Assembly (NCBI RefSeq): GCF_001650195.1
Contig: NZ_LXYR01000042.1
Coordinates: forward strand, 1-46,736
Reading direction: 5' to 3'
Source of the DNA: Phormidesmis priestleyi BC1401
GTDB taxonomy: Bacteria > Cyanobacteriota > Cyanobacteriia > Leptolyngbyales > Leptolyngbyaceae
DNA: 46,736 bases
Under the pieces are notes generated by a model, which saw only the letters and a list, made by a program, of their open reading frames with translations, did not search any database and was not told the DNA's origin. Made by a program: the position numbers and the translations under genes. Positions 24,101 to 32,360 of the stretch are shown one piece after another (the stretch's first letter is position 1; each line of letters starts with the position of its first letter).

Positions 24101-24880
24101 TTAGAGAGTGACGATTTGCAGGTCGCGATCGCTTCCTTTGAGAGATGCTTCTGCGAGGTGGTGAGACACATCTCGGCAATAGTGGTTGTAGTCAAGCGAT
24201 GTCCGAAACTCCTCATCGCGGGGATAAGGCGCGGCGATCGCTACATCTGCGACCACTCGACCGGGACGCGCCGCCATGACTACGACTCGCTGAGATAAAT
24301 AAACCGACTCATAAATGTTGTGAGTCACAAAAATTACCGTCCAGCGCAGTTGACTCCACAGCGATAAGAGGTCGCTATTGAGACGGCTGCGAGTCATCTC
24401 ATCTAATGCCGCAAAGGGTTCATCCATCAGCAGCACATCCGGCTTAGTCACCAACGCCCGCGCGATCGATACCCGCATTTTCATGCCGCCCGACAGCTCA
24501 CGCGGATAGCATTTCTCAAACCCTTGCAGACCGACCATCGCGATCGATTCCTCAACGGCTGCCATCGCCTCTCGTTTTGGCATTTTTGCCAGCGTTAACG
24601 GCAGTCGCACATTGTCCTGCACCGTTGCCCAGGGCATCAATGCTGCTTCCTGAAACACATAGGCAAGTTTAGGCGTTCGCCCCTGTCCCCACTCCAGTTG
24701 CCCCGAACTCATTTGCCCCAGTCCTGCAATGATTCGCAATGCCGTGCTTTTGCCGCAGCCAGACGGACCGACTAGACTAACAAACTGCGATGCACCGATT
24801 TCTAGATTCATGTCCTGCAAGGCAACGGTGCCATTTGCATAAACCTTGTTAATGTGGCTGAGCGTAATCGTAGGAGTCAT
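24101..24880 (-). CDS. ABC transporter ATP-binding protein (SsuB/TauB type)
   Basis: The ATPase that powers the importer formed with the permease at 23114 and the binding protein at 25824. The motifs are complete: Walker [10 protein letters not shown] (38-46), Q-loop [10 protein letters not shown], signature LSGGMKMR (129-136), Walker [13 protein letters not shown] (149-160) and the H-loop FVTHN. At 259 residues it is a single-domain subunit of normal length. It starts 28 bases after the dioxygenase stop and ends 12 bases before the permease, so these are probably cotranscribed. Confidence 0.93.
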   Translation of the reverse strand: MTPTITLSHINKVYANGTVALQDMNLEIGASQFVSLVGPSGCGKSTALRIIAGLGQMSSGQLEWGQGRTPKLAYVFQEAALMPWATVQDNVRLPLTLAKMPKREAMAAVEESIAMVGLQGFEKCYPRELSGGMKMRVSIARALVTKPDVLLMDEPFAALDEMTRSRLNSDLLSLWSQLRWTVIFVTHNIYESVYLSQRVVVMAARPGRVVADVAIAAPYPRDEEFRTSLDYNHYCRDVSHHLAEASLKGSDRDLQIVTL

Positions 24881-24908
24881 GGCAATCGAGGTTTATAAAG
24901 GTGGACTG

Positions 24909-25802
24909 TTAATAAGTGGCGGCTAACCGACTCGCGAGATACTCTCCTGCCAAGATGGGCGGATATTGGGGGACACGATCGGAGGAGTCTGAACAGGCAA
25001 TCTCAACGTCTGGATCGGGGTCACAAAACAGCGCGATCGAATAGCGCGATCGCTGGCTCTCTACTCCTAATGGAACGGCAACCCGATGAGGCGTTGAGCT
25101 TAAGCGATCGTTGGTCCAACGCTGCATGGCATCGCCAACGTTGACTACAATCGTATCCTCAATTGGAGGGGCGGCAATCCAGTCTCCCTGACGAGTTTGC
25201 ACTTCTAATCCCCCGACGCGATCTTGCAGCAATAGCGTAATGCTGCCGTAGTCGGTGTGTTCTCCTGCCCGAAGTTGTCCCGGTTGAGGAATCTGATCGA
25301 CGGGAGGATAGTGCAGCATTCGCAGGAAATAATGGCGGCTGTGCTTATCGGCAAAGAATGCTTCGGGTTGATGGAGGGCGATCGCAAATGCCCGCAAAAT
25401 GTCGGGAGCGACTTCTGTGGTACAAAGTCGATAAAACTCCGTCACCACGTCGCGAAACGCCTCTTGATGCGGCAGCCAAACCGATTGGATGCCCATATTA
25501 AACACCTCCTTCAAATCCCAGGGATTTTTGGGATTCAGTCGCTCTTTTTGCAGCCCGACATAGCCGCAATTTGTCTCGCTCGATCGAGCCAATTGTTCCT
25601 TCACCTCGCTCGGTAGATTAAAGAACTGTTTGGACTGATCGAGCAGATCAACTATGAGCAATCGAGGAATGCCGATGTTCCGCAAATACATAAAGCCGAC
25701 CTCATGACAGGAGACATAAATCTGCTCGACGACGGCTTGTTTTTCAGTCGCGTTTCCCTCAAGAAAGGGGGCAAAATCAATCACCGGAATTTGGGTAGTC
25801 AT
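24909..25802 (-). CDS. Isopenicillin-N-synthase-like 2-oxoglutarate/Fe(II) dioxygenase
   Basis: A non-haem iron oxygenase that couples 2-oxoglutarate decarboxylation to hydroxylation or oxidation of a small molecule. Numbered from the TTG at 25811: the N-terminal DIOX_N segment (PVIDFAPFLEG, EVGFMYLRNIGIP), iron ligands His185 and Asp187 (GEHTDYGSITLLLQD) and His242 (SSTPHRVAVP), and the 2-oxoglutarate clamp Arg256-x-Ser258 (RYSIALF). All key residues are present. ATG at 25802 is preferred. It sits inside the gene run between the binding protein (12 bases upstream) and the ATPase. With urate genes upstream, it may oxidise the imported compound, perhaps a purine; this is inference only. Confidence 0.88.
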   Translation of the reverse strand: MTTQIPVIDFAPFLEGNATEKQAVVEQIYVSCHEVGFMYLRNIGIPRLLIVDLLDQSKQFFNLPSEVKEQLARSSETNCGYVGLQKERLNPKNPWDLKEVFNMGIQSVWLPHQEAFRDVVTEFYRLCTTEVAPDILRAFAIALHQPEAFFADKHSRHYFLRMLHYPPVDQIPQPGQLRAGEHTDYGSITLLLQDRVGGLEVQTRQGDWIAAPPIEDTIVVNVGDAMQRWTNDRLSSTPHRVAVPLGVESQRSRYSIALFCDPDPDVEIACSDSSDRVPQYPPILAGEYLASRLAATY

Positions 25803-25823
25803 GGTCAACAAATTGCCCCATTC

Positions 25824-26909
25824 CTAAGCTTGATAAGCTTGCGGTCCTTTGTTCACAAACTTCAGCGTATATGCCTGCTTATAATCGGTTCCTGCTTTAA
25901 ACACGCCAGCCGTCACCATTGAGTCGAAAAATGTTTTCCAACGCTCATCGGTCATTGCGCCAATGCCTTTCGCTTCAGCATCTCCGCCATTCACAATCTT
26001 ATATTTGTCAAACGTCGATCGCGCATAGACAAGTTGGTCATCTGTCATTTCAGGATTGTCTTTCTTAATCAATGCGTCACCCGGAGCCGGATCTTTGAGG
26101 TAGCTATACCAACCTATAATCGACGCATCGACAAAGCGCTGCACCAGATCAGGATTTTTCTCAACTAGCTCCTTTCTGGTCTCGATCGTCGTGGCATAAG
26201 GCGCATAGCCAGAGTCTGCCAGCAAGAAAACAACTGGCTCAATTTTTCCGACCTTTCTAATGATGTTTGGTTCAGACGAAACATAGCCCTGTTGAGCAAT
26301 ATTCTTGTCGGCTAAAAAGGGACCAGGGTTGAAGTTGTAGTTGCGCTTCTGGTCGTCAGTAAAGCCATATTTCGACTTCAAATAAGGCCAATAAGTGGTG
26401 TATGCCTGGGTAGACATCAAAATGGGTTTGCCTTTGAGATCAGCCAAATCTTTGACCCCAACCCCTGGGTGAGCAATCAACACCTGCGGGTCTTTCTGAA
26501 ACAGTGCCGCAACCGTGACTTTGGGAATGCCCGACTCAACCGAGACGATCGCGTCGGCTCCATAGCCCATAAAAAAGTCGATCGCGCCGCCCATCAAAAG
26601 CTGAGTGCCGTTGACTTGAGGTCCACCCATTTTGAGCGTCACGTCTAGCCCGTGGTCTTTGTAAATGCCTTTGGCAACGGCTTGATAAAAGCCGCCATGC
26701 TCGGCTTCTGCAAACCAGTTGGTGCTCATTGTGACTTTATCGAGCTTACCAGCACTCGCAACGGGTGACGCGCCAGGAGAACTCGTGGTTGAAGAACCTC
26801 CCCCATTAGAGCAGGCAGCCACAATCCCGCTGCCTAACGCGAGCGAACCGTATTGGATGAATTTGCGGCGACTAACGCCTCGATCGGAAGATTCTTGAAA
26901 ATAGCTCAC
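25824..26909 (-). CDS. ABC importer substrate-binding lipoprotein, NMT1/THI5-like
   Basis: The periplasmic binding component of the importer. The N-terminus has a twin-arginine-like SRRKFIQ at 13-19 and a lipobox ending at Cys33 (GIVAACS), so it is exported and probably lipid-anchored. The mature part has the NMT1/THI5 pattern: STNWFAEAEHGGFYQAVAKG, GLDVTLKMGGPQVNGTQLLM and VSVESGIPKVTVAALFQKDP. Relatives bind sulfonates, nitrate, thiamine pyrimidine or riboflavin. It starts at GTG 26909 with AAGGAA 6 bases before it. The 125-base gap upstream holds a GTATAC motif like that before hpxO and a large palindrome, so it probably has its own promoter. Confidence 0.87.
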   Translation of the reverse strand: MSYFQESSDRGVSRRKFIQYGSLALGSGIVAACSNGGGSSTTSSPGASPVASAGKLDKVTMSTNWFAEAEHGGFYQAVAKGIYKDHGLDVTLKMGGPQVNGTQLLMGGAIDFFMGYGADAIVSVESGIPKVTVAALFQKDPQVLIAHPGVGVKDLADLKGKPILMSTQAYTTYWPYLKSKYGFTDDQKRNYNFNPGPFLADKNIAQQGYVSSEPNIIRKVGKIEPVVFLLADSGYAPYATTIETRKELVEKNPDLVQRFVDASIIGWYSYLKDPAPGDALIKKDNPEMTDDQLVYARSTFDKYKIVNGGDAEAKGIGAMTDERWKTFFDSMVTAGVFKAGTDYKQAYTLKFVNKGPQAYQA

Positions 26910-26924
26910 GCTGGTTCCTTTTGG

Positions 26925-26945
26925 CGTATACGGAATCTAGTATAA
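26925..26945. promoter_or_regulatory. GTATAC-centred motif upstream of binding-protein gene
   Basis: CGTATACGGAATC, followed by TAGTATA, lies about 16 bases before the GTG start of the importer binding protein. A close match, CGTATACCGGATAC followed by TATGAT, lies before hpxO at 29130. Both read in the same orientation. A shared regulator is plausible. Confidence 0.45.
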
Positions 26946-27002
26946 AAGCCGAAAACATTGAACTTTGTAGCACAGAATACTTTTTTGAATAGATGAAATG
27001 GA

Positions 27003-27030
27003 TATCACTCCTCAATATTGAGGAGTGATA
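27003..27030. other. Perfect 28-base palindrome between uraD and the transporter genes
   Basis: TATCACTCCTCAAT and ATTGAGGAGTGATA are exact complements with no loop. On the minus strand it follows the uraD stop by 4 bases. The A/T-rich tract lies before, not after, the stem on that strand, so it is not a canonical terminator for uraD. It could reduce read-through or stabilise the uraD transcript end, or be a protein-binding site. Confidence 0.6.
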
Positions 27031-27034
27031 AAAA

Positions 27035-27541
27035 TTAAGACGACGACTCGATCAGACTCATTAGCCTAAAGTGAGCAATCGTCGAAATTTCGATCAACGC
27101 TTGCGTGATTTCTGCGGACAACGAATTCTTTAACCGCTGATCGAACGTATATAAAACGCTAGATTTGCTGTGATTTTTAACTGCAATAATAAATGGGAAC
27201 CCAAACTTATCTTTATAAGCTTGATTGAGAGATTGAAACCGAGCGTATTCTTGAGAACTCAATCGATCCAATCCAACCCCTGACTGCTCTTGCACCGAAG
27301 CCTCTGCCATTTTTGCTTTGCTGCCCAAATCAGGGTGAGCGCGAATGAGCCGGAGCTGGTCTGTTTGGCTCATCAGTTTTACGATCGCAGTCATTTTTTG
27401 ATGCAAATTATCTACATCCGCAAACGGGCGTTGCTCCCACACTTGTTGCGCGATCGTCGGAGTCTCTTCAAACACAGCCCCCAACCGTTCAACAAATTCC
27501 GATTGGCTCATCTGATTCAGTTGCGCGATCGAGTAACCCAT
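27035..27541 (-). CDS. uraD: 2-oxo-4-hydroxy-4-carboxy-5-ureidoimidazoline (OHCU) decarboxylase
   Basis: The third enzyme of urate breakdown; it decarboxylates OHCU to (S)-allantoin in the cytosol. The 168-residue protein matches the family along its length: MSQSEFVERLGAVFEETPTI, the catalytic His69 in LIRAHPDLGSKAKMAEAS, SSQEYARFQSLNQAYKDKFG, FPFIIAVKN and the C-terminal IAHFRLMSLI. Its start lies 4 bases after the uraH stop, which indicates translational coupling. It completes the hpxO-uraH-uraD route; no allantoinase gene is present in the window. Confidence 0.95.
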   Translation of the reverse strand: MGYSIAQLNQMSQSEFVERLGAVFEETPTIAQQVWEQRPFADVDNLHQKMTAIVKLMSQTDQLRLIRAHPDLGSKAKMAEASVQEQSGVGLDRLSSQEYARFQSLNQAYKDKFGFPFIIAVKNHSKSSVLYTFDQRLKNSLSAEITQALIEISTIAHFRLMSLIESSS

Positions 27542-27545
27542 TGAA

Positions 27546-27899
27546 TCAACTTCCTCGATAAGTGCTGTAAGCCCAAGGCGATGTCAGCAAAGGGACATGA
27601 TAGTGAGCCGTCAGATCTGAAATGCCAAACTGAATGGGAACCCGATCGAGAAACGGCACTGCCTGTTCTCCCTCGAACTGAGCGAAATAAGATCCGACTG
27701 AAAACACGAGTTCATACACGCCAGTCTTGAATTCGGCATCTGCTAACAGTGGGAAATCTGTGCGTCCGTCAGCATTCGTGACGATCGTTTTTAGCAATGT
27801 TTTTTTCGATGTGGAATCGATTACAAAAAGCTCGATCGTTAAATCAGCCGCCGGACACCCGTGTGCAGTATCTAAAACATGAGTGGTGAGTTTACCCAT
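27546..27899 (-). CDS. uraH: 5-hydroxyisourate hydrolase
   Basis: The transthyretin-like enzyme that hydrolyses 5-hydroxyisourate to OHCU. At 117 residues it has the family hallmarks: an N-terminal [20 protein letters not shown] with the active-site His7, an Arg in [11 protein letters not shown], a His in [17 protein letters not shown] and the diagnostic C-terminal YRGS tetrapeptide. It has no signal peptide, so it acts in the cytosol as a tetramer. It starts 13 bases after hpxO and ends 4 bases before uraD, and is clearly part of the same operon. Confidence 0.96.
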   Translation of the reverse strand: MGKLTTHVLDTAHGCPAADLTIELFVIDSTSKKTLLKTIVTNADGRTDFPLLADAEFKTGVYELVFSVGSYFAQFEGEQAVPFLDRVPIQFGISDLTAHYHVPLLTSPWAYSTYRGS

Positions 27900-27912
27900 C
27901 TGCTCGTCTCAT

Positions 27913-29076
27913 TTAATGTAACGGTCCTGCCAAGATTGTATTAGAAATCGCATTGATGATATCACTGCCATCGTCTTGTTTTAGTTGTTCATACCACTGC
28001 TGCGTTTTTTCAGGATCTTTTCCGTGGGTCATATGCGATCGCTTTCGTGCTTTCAGCACAATATCAGCCGTTCGTCCCAGCCGTTCTGACTCATATCGCT
28101 GTAGCGCATCTTCAACCCCGATCGTCGTCGAACTCAGATATCGCGCCAAGACTTCAGCATCCTCGATCGCTTGACAGCCTCCCTGTCCCAAGTCAGGAGC
28201 CGTGCTGTGAGCCGCATCACCCAAAAGCGCCACGCGACCTTTGACAAACCGTTCTAACGGCTCAATATCGTGAATCTCAACCCGATTGGTCTTCAACGGA
28301 TCGAGTCGCCCAATCAGCGTTTGTACAGGGTCAGCCCAGCCCTTAAAAAAGCTCGTCAACTCGTCTCGATAGCTGTCTGGAGTGCTCACAGACCCTTTTG
28401 GAATCGGCACATCAAAAAAGAAATAAAATCGCCCCTCTCCCACAGGCATCATCGAGACGCGCTTGTGTTCACCCACATAGATCGCCCAGCTATCTACCGG
28501 GGCTAAATCCTCACTGATTTGCACAAGTCCATTCCAGTTGACATAGCCGACATAGTGGCGATCGGTCGCGTGCCCTAAAACGTGTTGACGCACGATCGAG
28601 TGGGTGCCATCGGCTCCGATCAGAATATCGCCTGTTGCGGTGCGTCCATCTTCAAAGTGGGCAGTAACTCCATCTTGCGTTTGTTCAATCGCAACACACT
28701 TGCAGTTGAGATGCACCTTCTCAGCCCCAAACTCGTCTAACAGCATATTCTGTAAATCAGTTCGAGCGACTGGATAAGGGCGCTGCCCCACTTTTTGCAC
28801 CAGAGGAGCCAGACTCACATCGGTTAATAGCTCTCCGGTGTGGCTATAGTATTGCATCCGATCCATCTGTCCGCCGATTTGGGCGATCGCTTTGCCTAAG
28901 CCCAGACGATTTAGCACCTTAACCCCATTTGACCAGAGAGAAATTCCAGCTCCGGCAGGTCGCAGCTCGCTGACTCGATCGTAGATTTCGACCTGATAGC
29001 CCACCTGACGCAGCGCAATTCCTGTCGCTAAACCGCCCATTCCCGATCCAACGATTACAACCTTGAGGTCATCCAT
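27913..29076 (-). CDS. hpxO: FAD-dependent urate hydroxylase
   Basis: A flavoprotein monooxygenase that converts urate to 5-hydroxyisourate with NAD(P)H and O2, in place of cofactor-free uricase. The parts seen are the Rossmann VVIVGSGMGGLATGIALRQV, GADGTHSIVRQHVLGHATD, the second FAD motif ALLGDAAHSTAPDLGQGGCQ and a total length of 387 residues as in Klebsiella HpxO. The direct neighbours uraH and uraD act on its product, which makes the substrate call much firmer than for a generic monooxygenase. AAGGAG lies 7 bases before the ATG. It is the first gene of the operon, and a GTATAC motif lies 55 bases upstream. Confidence 0.92.
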   Translation of the reverse strand: MDDLKVVIVGSGMGGLATGIALRQVGYQVEIYDRVSELRPAGAGISLWSNGVKVLNRLGLGKAIAQIGGQMDRMQYYSHTGELLTDVSLAPLVQKVGQRPYPVARTDLQNMLLDEFGAEKVHLNCKCVAIEQTQDGVTAHFEDGRTATGDILIGADGTHSIVRQHVLGHATDRHYVGYVNWNGLVQISEDLAPVDSWAIYVGEHKRVSMMPVGEGRFYFFFDVPIPKGSVSTPDSYRDELTSFFKGWADPVQTLIGRLDPLKTNRVEIHDIEPLERFVKGRVALLGDAAHSTAPDLGQGGCQAIEDAEVLARYLSSTTIGVEDALQRYESERLGRTADIVLKARKRSHMTHGKDPEKTQQWYEQLKQDDGSDIINAISNTILAGPLH

Positions 29077-29128
29077 CCCCGACTCCTTTCTGCTGTGAGC
29101 GCAACCTGTGAAACCTGTAGATTCACTA

Positions 29129-29147
29129 CCGTATACCGGATACTATG
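29129..29147. promoter_or_regulatory. GTATAC-centred motif upstream of hpxO
   Basis: CCGTATACCGGATACTATG resembles the motif at 26925-26945 before the binding-protein gene. The core GTATAC is at 29131-29136. Such centres are typical of GntR-family operators, but no regulator gene is present nearby. Confidence 0.45.
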
Positions 29148-29260
29148 ATCAGAACAAGAATAAAATACTGTGATGATTACTACGAATTAGGACGACAGAT
29201 CTAAGGGTTAAATGAGTGTTGTAAAGGGACGATCGGCAGAAGTCATCATCCGCAATTCAG

Positions 29261-29400
29261 TAGACCTCTTGCAAAAGTTCCTGCCCTTACCCCAAATCCC
29301 TCTCTCAAGCTTGGGAGAGGGACTTTGAAATCTGGCTCCCCTTCTCCCAAGCTTGGGTTGGGGAATGAGGGCATCGTCGGACTTTTGCAAAAAGTTTAGC
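29261..29400. repeat. Dispersed repeat, TAGACCTCTTGC-ended copy with diverged core
   Basis: It starts TAGACCTCTTGCAAAAG and ends near CTTTTGCAAAAAG, giving imperfect terminal inverted repeats. The core has hairpins built on CCTCTCTCAAGCTTGGGAGAGG and CTTCTCCCAAGCTTGGGTTGGGG. No gene is supported between 29077 and 29700. Confidence 0.6.
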
Positions 29401-29573
29401 AATCTAGCGAATGGTTCAAAAGTCTTCATTCATCTTCCTACTTTGGAGTGAGACGGCATCTAGCCTTTAGACTGGCTCATTTAAGAGGCGAGACTGATAG
29501 TTTAGATACAACAGCAAATGCGTCAGGTTGTTGTTAAACTCTCCTCTCTGAAAGAATGCGTCTAGCATAAATG

Positions 29574-29608
29574 AAGCCCTAAGCTCCTGAGCACTTGGGG
29601 CTTTTAAT
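29574..29608 (+). terminator. Terminator-like hairpin without an upstream gene
   Basis: AAGCCCTAAG pairs with CTTGGGGCTT around a 10-base loop and is followed by TTAATT. No plus-strand gene ends before it, so it may end a small untranslated RNA from about 29440-29570, or protect the lipoprotein gene from read-through. Confidence 0.55.
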
Positions 29609-29699
29609 TATTTACAAAACATCAAAGAATAATTAAGTTGCTGTGTGCAGAGAGCTTTATTGTAGTGGGGTTCTGTTGAATTGACCGAGTTGGATCACC

Positions 29700-30302
29700 A
29701 TGAAAAAGTATATGTCTCTCTTGTTGAGTGCGATGTTATTGAGCAGCACGATCGCGTGTAGCAAATCAAATGACACCGCTATGTCAACGGATGGCAGCAA
29801 AACCACGACCGCAAACTCTACTGCGATCGCGGCAGGAACTACCATAAACACTGACCTTCAGCAAGACATCTCGACGGGGAAAAATCGCGATCAGGAGCCG
29901 TTTACGCTCAAGGGCAAAAATGGTTCACTTAAAGACGCGACGATCGAAGGGCATTTAGAAGACGTGGTGAAGGCGCAGAAAGACAAGAAGGCGAGTTTGC
30001 ACCTCGTATTGGATAAAGTTGTGCTCAAAGATGGGAGTCAATATCCGATCGATGCCACACTGGTAAACACGCGAGTCGAAAGCAAAACAAAAGGCAAGTT
30101 TTTGCAAAACGCAGGTGTTGTTTTGGGCGGAGCTGTTGCGGGTAAGTTTTTGGGAGACAGAACTAAATTCAAGCATGGCGGCTTGGCAGGTGGGGCAGCG
30201 GCGACAGCGTTTGTGTTGTCGAGTCCGGGGGGCGAAGTCGTTCTCAAAAAGGGAACGGATGTGAATTTGAAGCTGAAGAGTCCTTTGGAGATCACACCTT
30301 AA
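29700..30302 (+). CDS. Putative lipoprotein, 200 residues
   Basis: Residues 1-19 are a signal peptide and Cys20 (LSSTIACSKSND) is a lipobox cysteine, so this is probably a membrane-anchored lipoprotein. After a Ser/Thr/Ala-rich linker comes a beta-rich region (HLVLDKVVLKDGSQYPIDAT) and then a Gly/Ala-rich stretch (NAGVVLGGAVAGKFLGD, GGLAGGAAATAFVLSSPG), a glycine-zipper-like pattern often seen in envelope proteins that associate with membranes. No named family was recognised. It has its own upstream region and is followed by a repeat copy. Confidence 0.68.
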   Translation: MKKYMSLLLSAMLLSSTIACSKSNDTAMSTDGSKTTTANSTAIAAGTTINTDLQQDISTGKNRDQEPFTLKGKNGSLKDATIEGHLEDVVKAQKDKKASLHLVLDKVVLKDGSQYPIDATLVNTRVESKTKGKFLQNAGVVLGGAVAGKFLGDRTKFKHGGLAGGAAATAFVLSSPGGEVVLKKGTDVNLKLKSPLEITP

Positions 30303-30325
30303 GATGGTGGATTAAACCAAGCCGA

Positions 30326-30460
30326 ATTCGCCCTCAACCTAGCCCTCTCCCAAAAGGAGAGGGGACAAGAGTTCTGGCTCCCTTCTCCTTGGGGAGAAGG
30401 GTTGGCGAGGGCTTGCCCCACTTCGTGAGGAGGGCTGTCCAGATTCACGCAGGAGGTCTA
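30326..30460. repeat. Dispersed repeat, copy ending at the PEP-CTERM remnant stop
   Basis: The CCCTC(A)ACCTAGCCCTCTCC core hairpins are followed by CTTGCCCCACTTCGTGAGGAGG and an end GCAGGAGGTCTA, the complement of TAGACCTCCTGC. The CTA at 30458-30460 is the stop codon of the minus-strand remnant. Confidence 0.85.
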
Positions 30461-30619
30461 TTGCACGCTCGATTTGCGTCTAAGTCCAAAGACACCGACT
30501 GCGACGAGTGCAGGTCCGATCGCTGCCGCAGGTTCAGGAACTTTAGTCAGGGGCACAAAGCCTTTTAACTCTGCACCATCCGCTTTGAACACACATTTAG
30601 AAAATATTAAGTGATCACG
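30458..30619 (-). pseudogene. C-terminal remnant of a PEP-CTERM protein
   Basis: A 53-codon minus-strand frame without a good start reads CVFKADGAELKGFVPLTK, then VPEPAAAIGPALVAVGVFGL and RRKSSVQ. This is the tripartite PEP-CTERM sorting signal: the PEP motif, a hydrophobic segment and basic residues at the end. Such signals anchor exported proteins for processing by exosortase. Only the tail of the gene remains; a stop lies in frame at 30620-30622 and no upstream coding region was recognised. Its stop TAG coincides with a repeat boundary. Confidence 0.65.
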
Positions 30620-30799
30620 TTAAATCAGTGATTAAAAATACTTCAACAGTTCTGTAACGACATTGCGAATCGGTATAGAAATGCTGTGGTCAATCTCTAC
30701 ACAAACGGCAACTCCACTCTTCAACGTCGTCAATCACTAGCGACTTCTCAGACATCCTTTTAGAATTAGCGTAGAGTTTCAAGGCGTTGAGCGTGAGAT

Positions 30800-32134
30800 A
30801 TGACAGATTTTACTCAGGCAGTGGTCATTGGTGGCAGCATTGCTGGACTGTTGACTGCACGAGTCTTAGCTGACTTTTATGATTATGTAATGGTTGTCGA
30901 ACGCGATCGCGTCCCTGATCGTCCCGAAAATCGTAGAGGAGTTCCCCAATCGCCGCAGCCTCACGTTTTATTTACCAAAGGCTACCGCATTCTAGAGGAA
31001 TTATTTCCCGGCATCGGAGACGATTTGACTGTGGCAGGTGCGGTGGCGATCGATTGGGCGCGTGAGTTCCATTATTTCAACGAGGGAGTTTGGAATCGCC
31101 GCACCGACGAGCCGACCGATATTACTTCATTTACCTGTTCGCGTCCTTTATTAGAGTGGGCAATTCGTCAACGATTGGCGGCTTTTTCTGCGGTGAAGGT
31201 TGTCGATCGCCATCGCGTCATCGGGCTGTTAGCAACCAACGGGCAGATTACAGGAGTTGAATTAGAATCGGTGGCGGGGAAGGCGCGATCGCAGATCTCT
31301 ACGTCGCTAGTCGTTGATGCAAGTGGTCGTCAATCTGCGGCTCCTAAATGGCTAGAGAATGCAGGATTTAAAGCGCCCTCTGAGACGGTGGTGAATCCGT
31401 TTTTGGGCTATGCGACTCGCCGCTATCGTGCGCCCAAAGATGTTGCAGCCGCTTGGAAAGTGATGCTGATTTCTCAACAGCCGCCGGATGCGACGCGACT
31501 CGGCTATCTGGCAACGATCGAAGACGGACAGTGGATCGCAACGCTAGGCGGGTATGGACACGACTTTCCGGCGATCGACGAGGCAGGATTTTTAGCGTTT
31601 GCCCACAGTCTTCCAAGTTCAGAATTTTATGACGCAATTATCGCCGCTGAGCCTGTGTCTCCGATCTATGCCCATCGTGCGACGGCGAATCGTTGGCGAC
31701 ATTATGAAAAAGCGAATCTTCCGAATGGGTTTGTGGCGTTAGGAGATTCGGTTTGCGCGCTGTGTCCGGTGTATGGGCAGGGCATGACGATTAGCGCCTT
31801 GTCTGCGCTAGTGCTGCGAGAGTGGTTAATGGCTGGAAAGGGTCGCTCTGTTGACTTTCAGCGTCAGCTTGCTCAGAGCAATCGCTTCCCATGGATGCTG
31901 GCAGTTGGGCAAGATTCGCGCTTCTTAACCACGGCAGGGCGATCACAACCCAACTGGGTCGAGAATCTGTTGAGCGGATATATTAAACAACTGATGAAAC
32001 AAACTAGCGTGAATGCAGAGATGAACACATTGTTTATAGAAATTGCACATCTAATTAAATCACCTGCAATGTTTTATCATCCAAATGTGGTCTTCCAGGT
32101 AATTAAAAATATGAACACAAAAGGTACGAAATAG
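30800..32134 (+). CDS. FAD-dependent monooxygenase/oxidoreductase
   Basis: A flavoprotein of 444 residues related to aromatic-ring hydroxylases and geranylgeranyl-reductase-like proteins. It has the N-terminal Rossmann VVIGGSIAGLLTARVLADFY, VVERDRVPD, a middle segment with STSLVVDASGRQSAAPKWLE and the second FAD motif VALGDSVCALCPVYGQGMTI. The C-terminal 100 residues are less conserved and contain a hydrophobic helix (MNTLFIEIAHLIKSPAMFYH). It is a single gene followed by a GTAGAGACGTTT hairpin repeat. Substrate unknown; the family includes enzymes acting on polyketides, quinones and halogenated aromatics. Confidence 0.82.
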   Translation: MTDFTQAVVIGGSIAGLLTARVLADFYDYVMVVERDRVPDRPENRRGVPQSPQPHVLFTKGYRILEELFPGIGDDLTVAGAVAIDWAREFHYFNEGVWNRRTDEPTDITSFTCSRPLLEWAIRQRLAAFSAVKVVDRHRVIGLLATNGQITGVELESVAGKARSQISTSLVVDASGRQSAAPKWLENAGFKAPSETVVNPFLGYATRRYRAPKDVAAAWKVMLISQQPPDATRLGYLATIEDGQWIATLGGYGHDFPAIDEAGFLAFAHSLPSSEFYDAIIAAEPVSPIYAHRATANRWRHYEKANLPNGFVALGDSVCALCPVYGQGMTISALSALVLREWLMAGKGRSVDFQRQLAQSNRFPWMLAVGQDSRFLTTAGRSQPNWVENLLSGYIKQLMKQTSVNAEMNTLFIEIAHLIKSPAMFYHPNVVFQVIKNMNTKGTK

Positions 32135-32141
32135 AACATGC

Positions 32142-32300
32142 GTAGAGACGTTTTGGTGAAACGTCTCTACGCTATCGGGTAAACCCATAATCCCCGCATT
32201 GATTCATTCACAAATTTCACGCACCGTAAATTTATTTTGAATGCGTATAGATTGTTGGTCATGGCGGAAGCAAGGAGACGTTTCACCGAAACGTCTCTAC
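32142..32300. repeat. Two GTAGAGACGTTT hairpin repeats
   Basis: At 32142-32170, GTAGAGACGTTT and AAACGTCTCTAC form a perfect 12-base stem with a 5-base loop. A second copy (GGAGACGTTTCACC/GAAACGTCTCTAC) is at about 32274-32300. The first could also end transcription of the monooxygenase gene. Relatives are at 38709 and 38784. Confidence 0.8.
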
Positions 32301-32360
32301 GGGGTTGGTAAATTGATTGTCGATCGCGTTCATCAATCAATTTGAAATAACCATAAAAAT

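Noticed and set aside
29208-29429. 73-codon minus-strand frame
   Set aside because: It lies across a dispersed hairpin repeat and has no domain or ribosome site.
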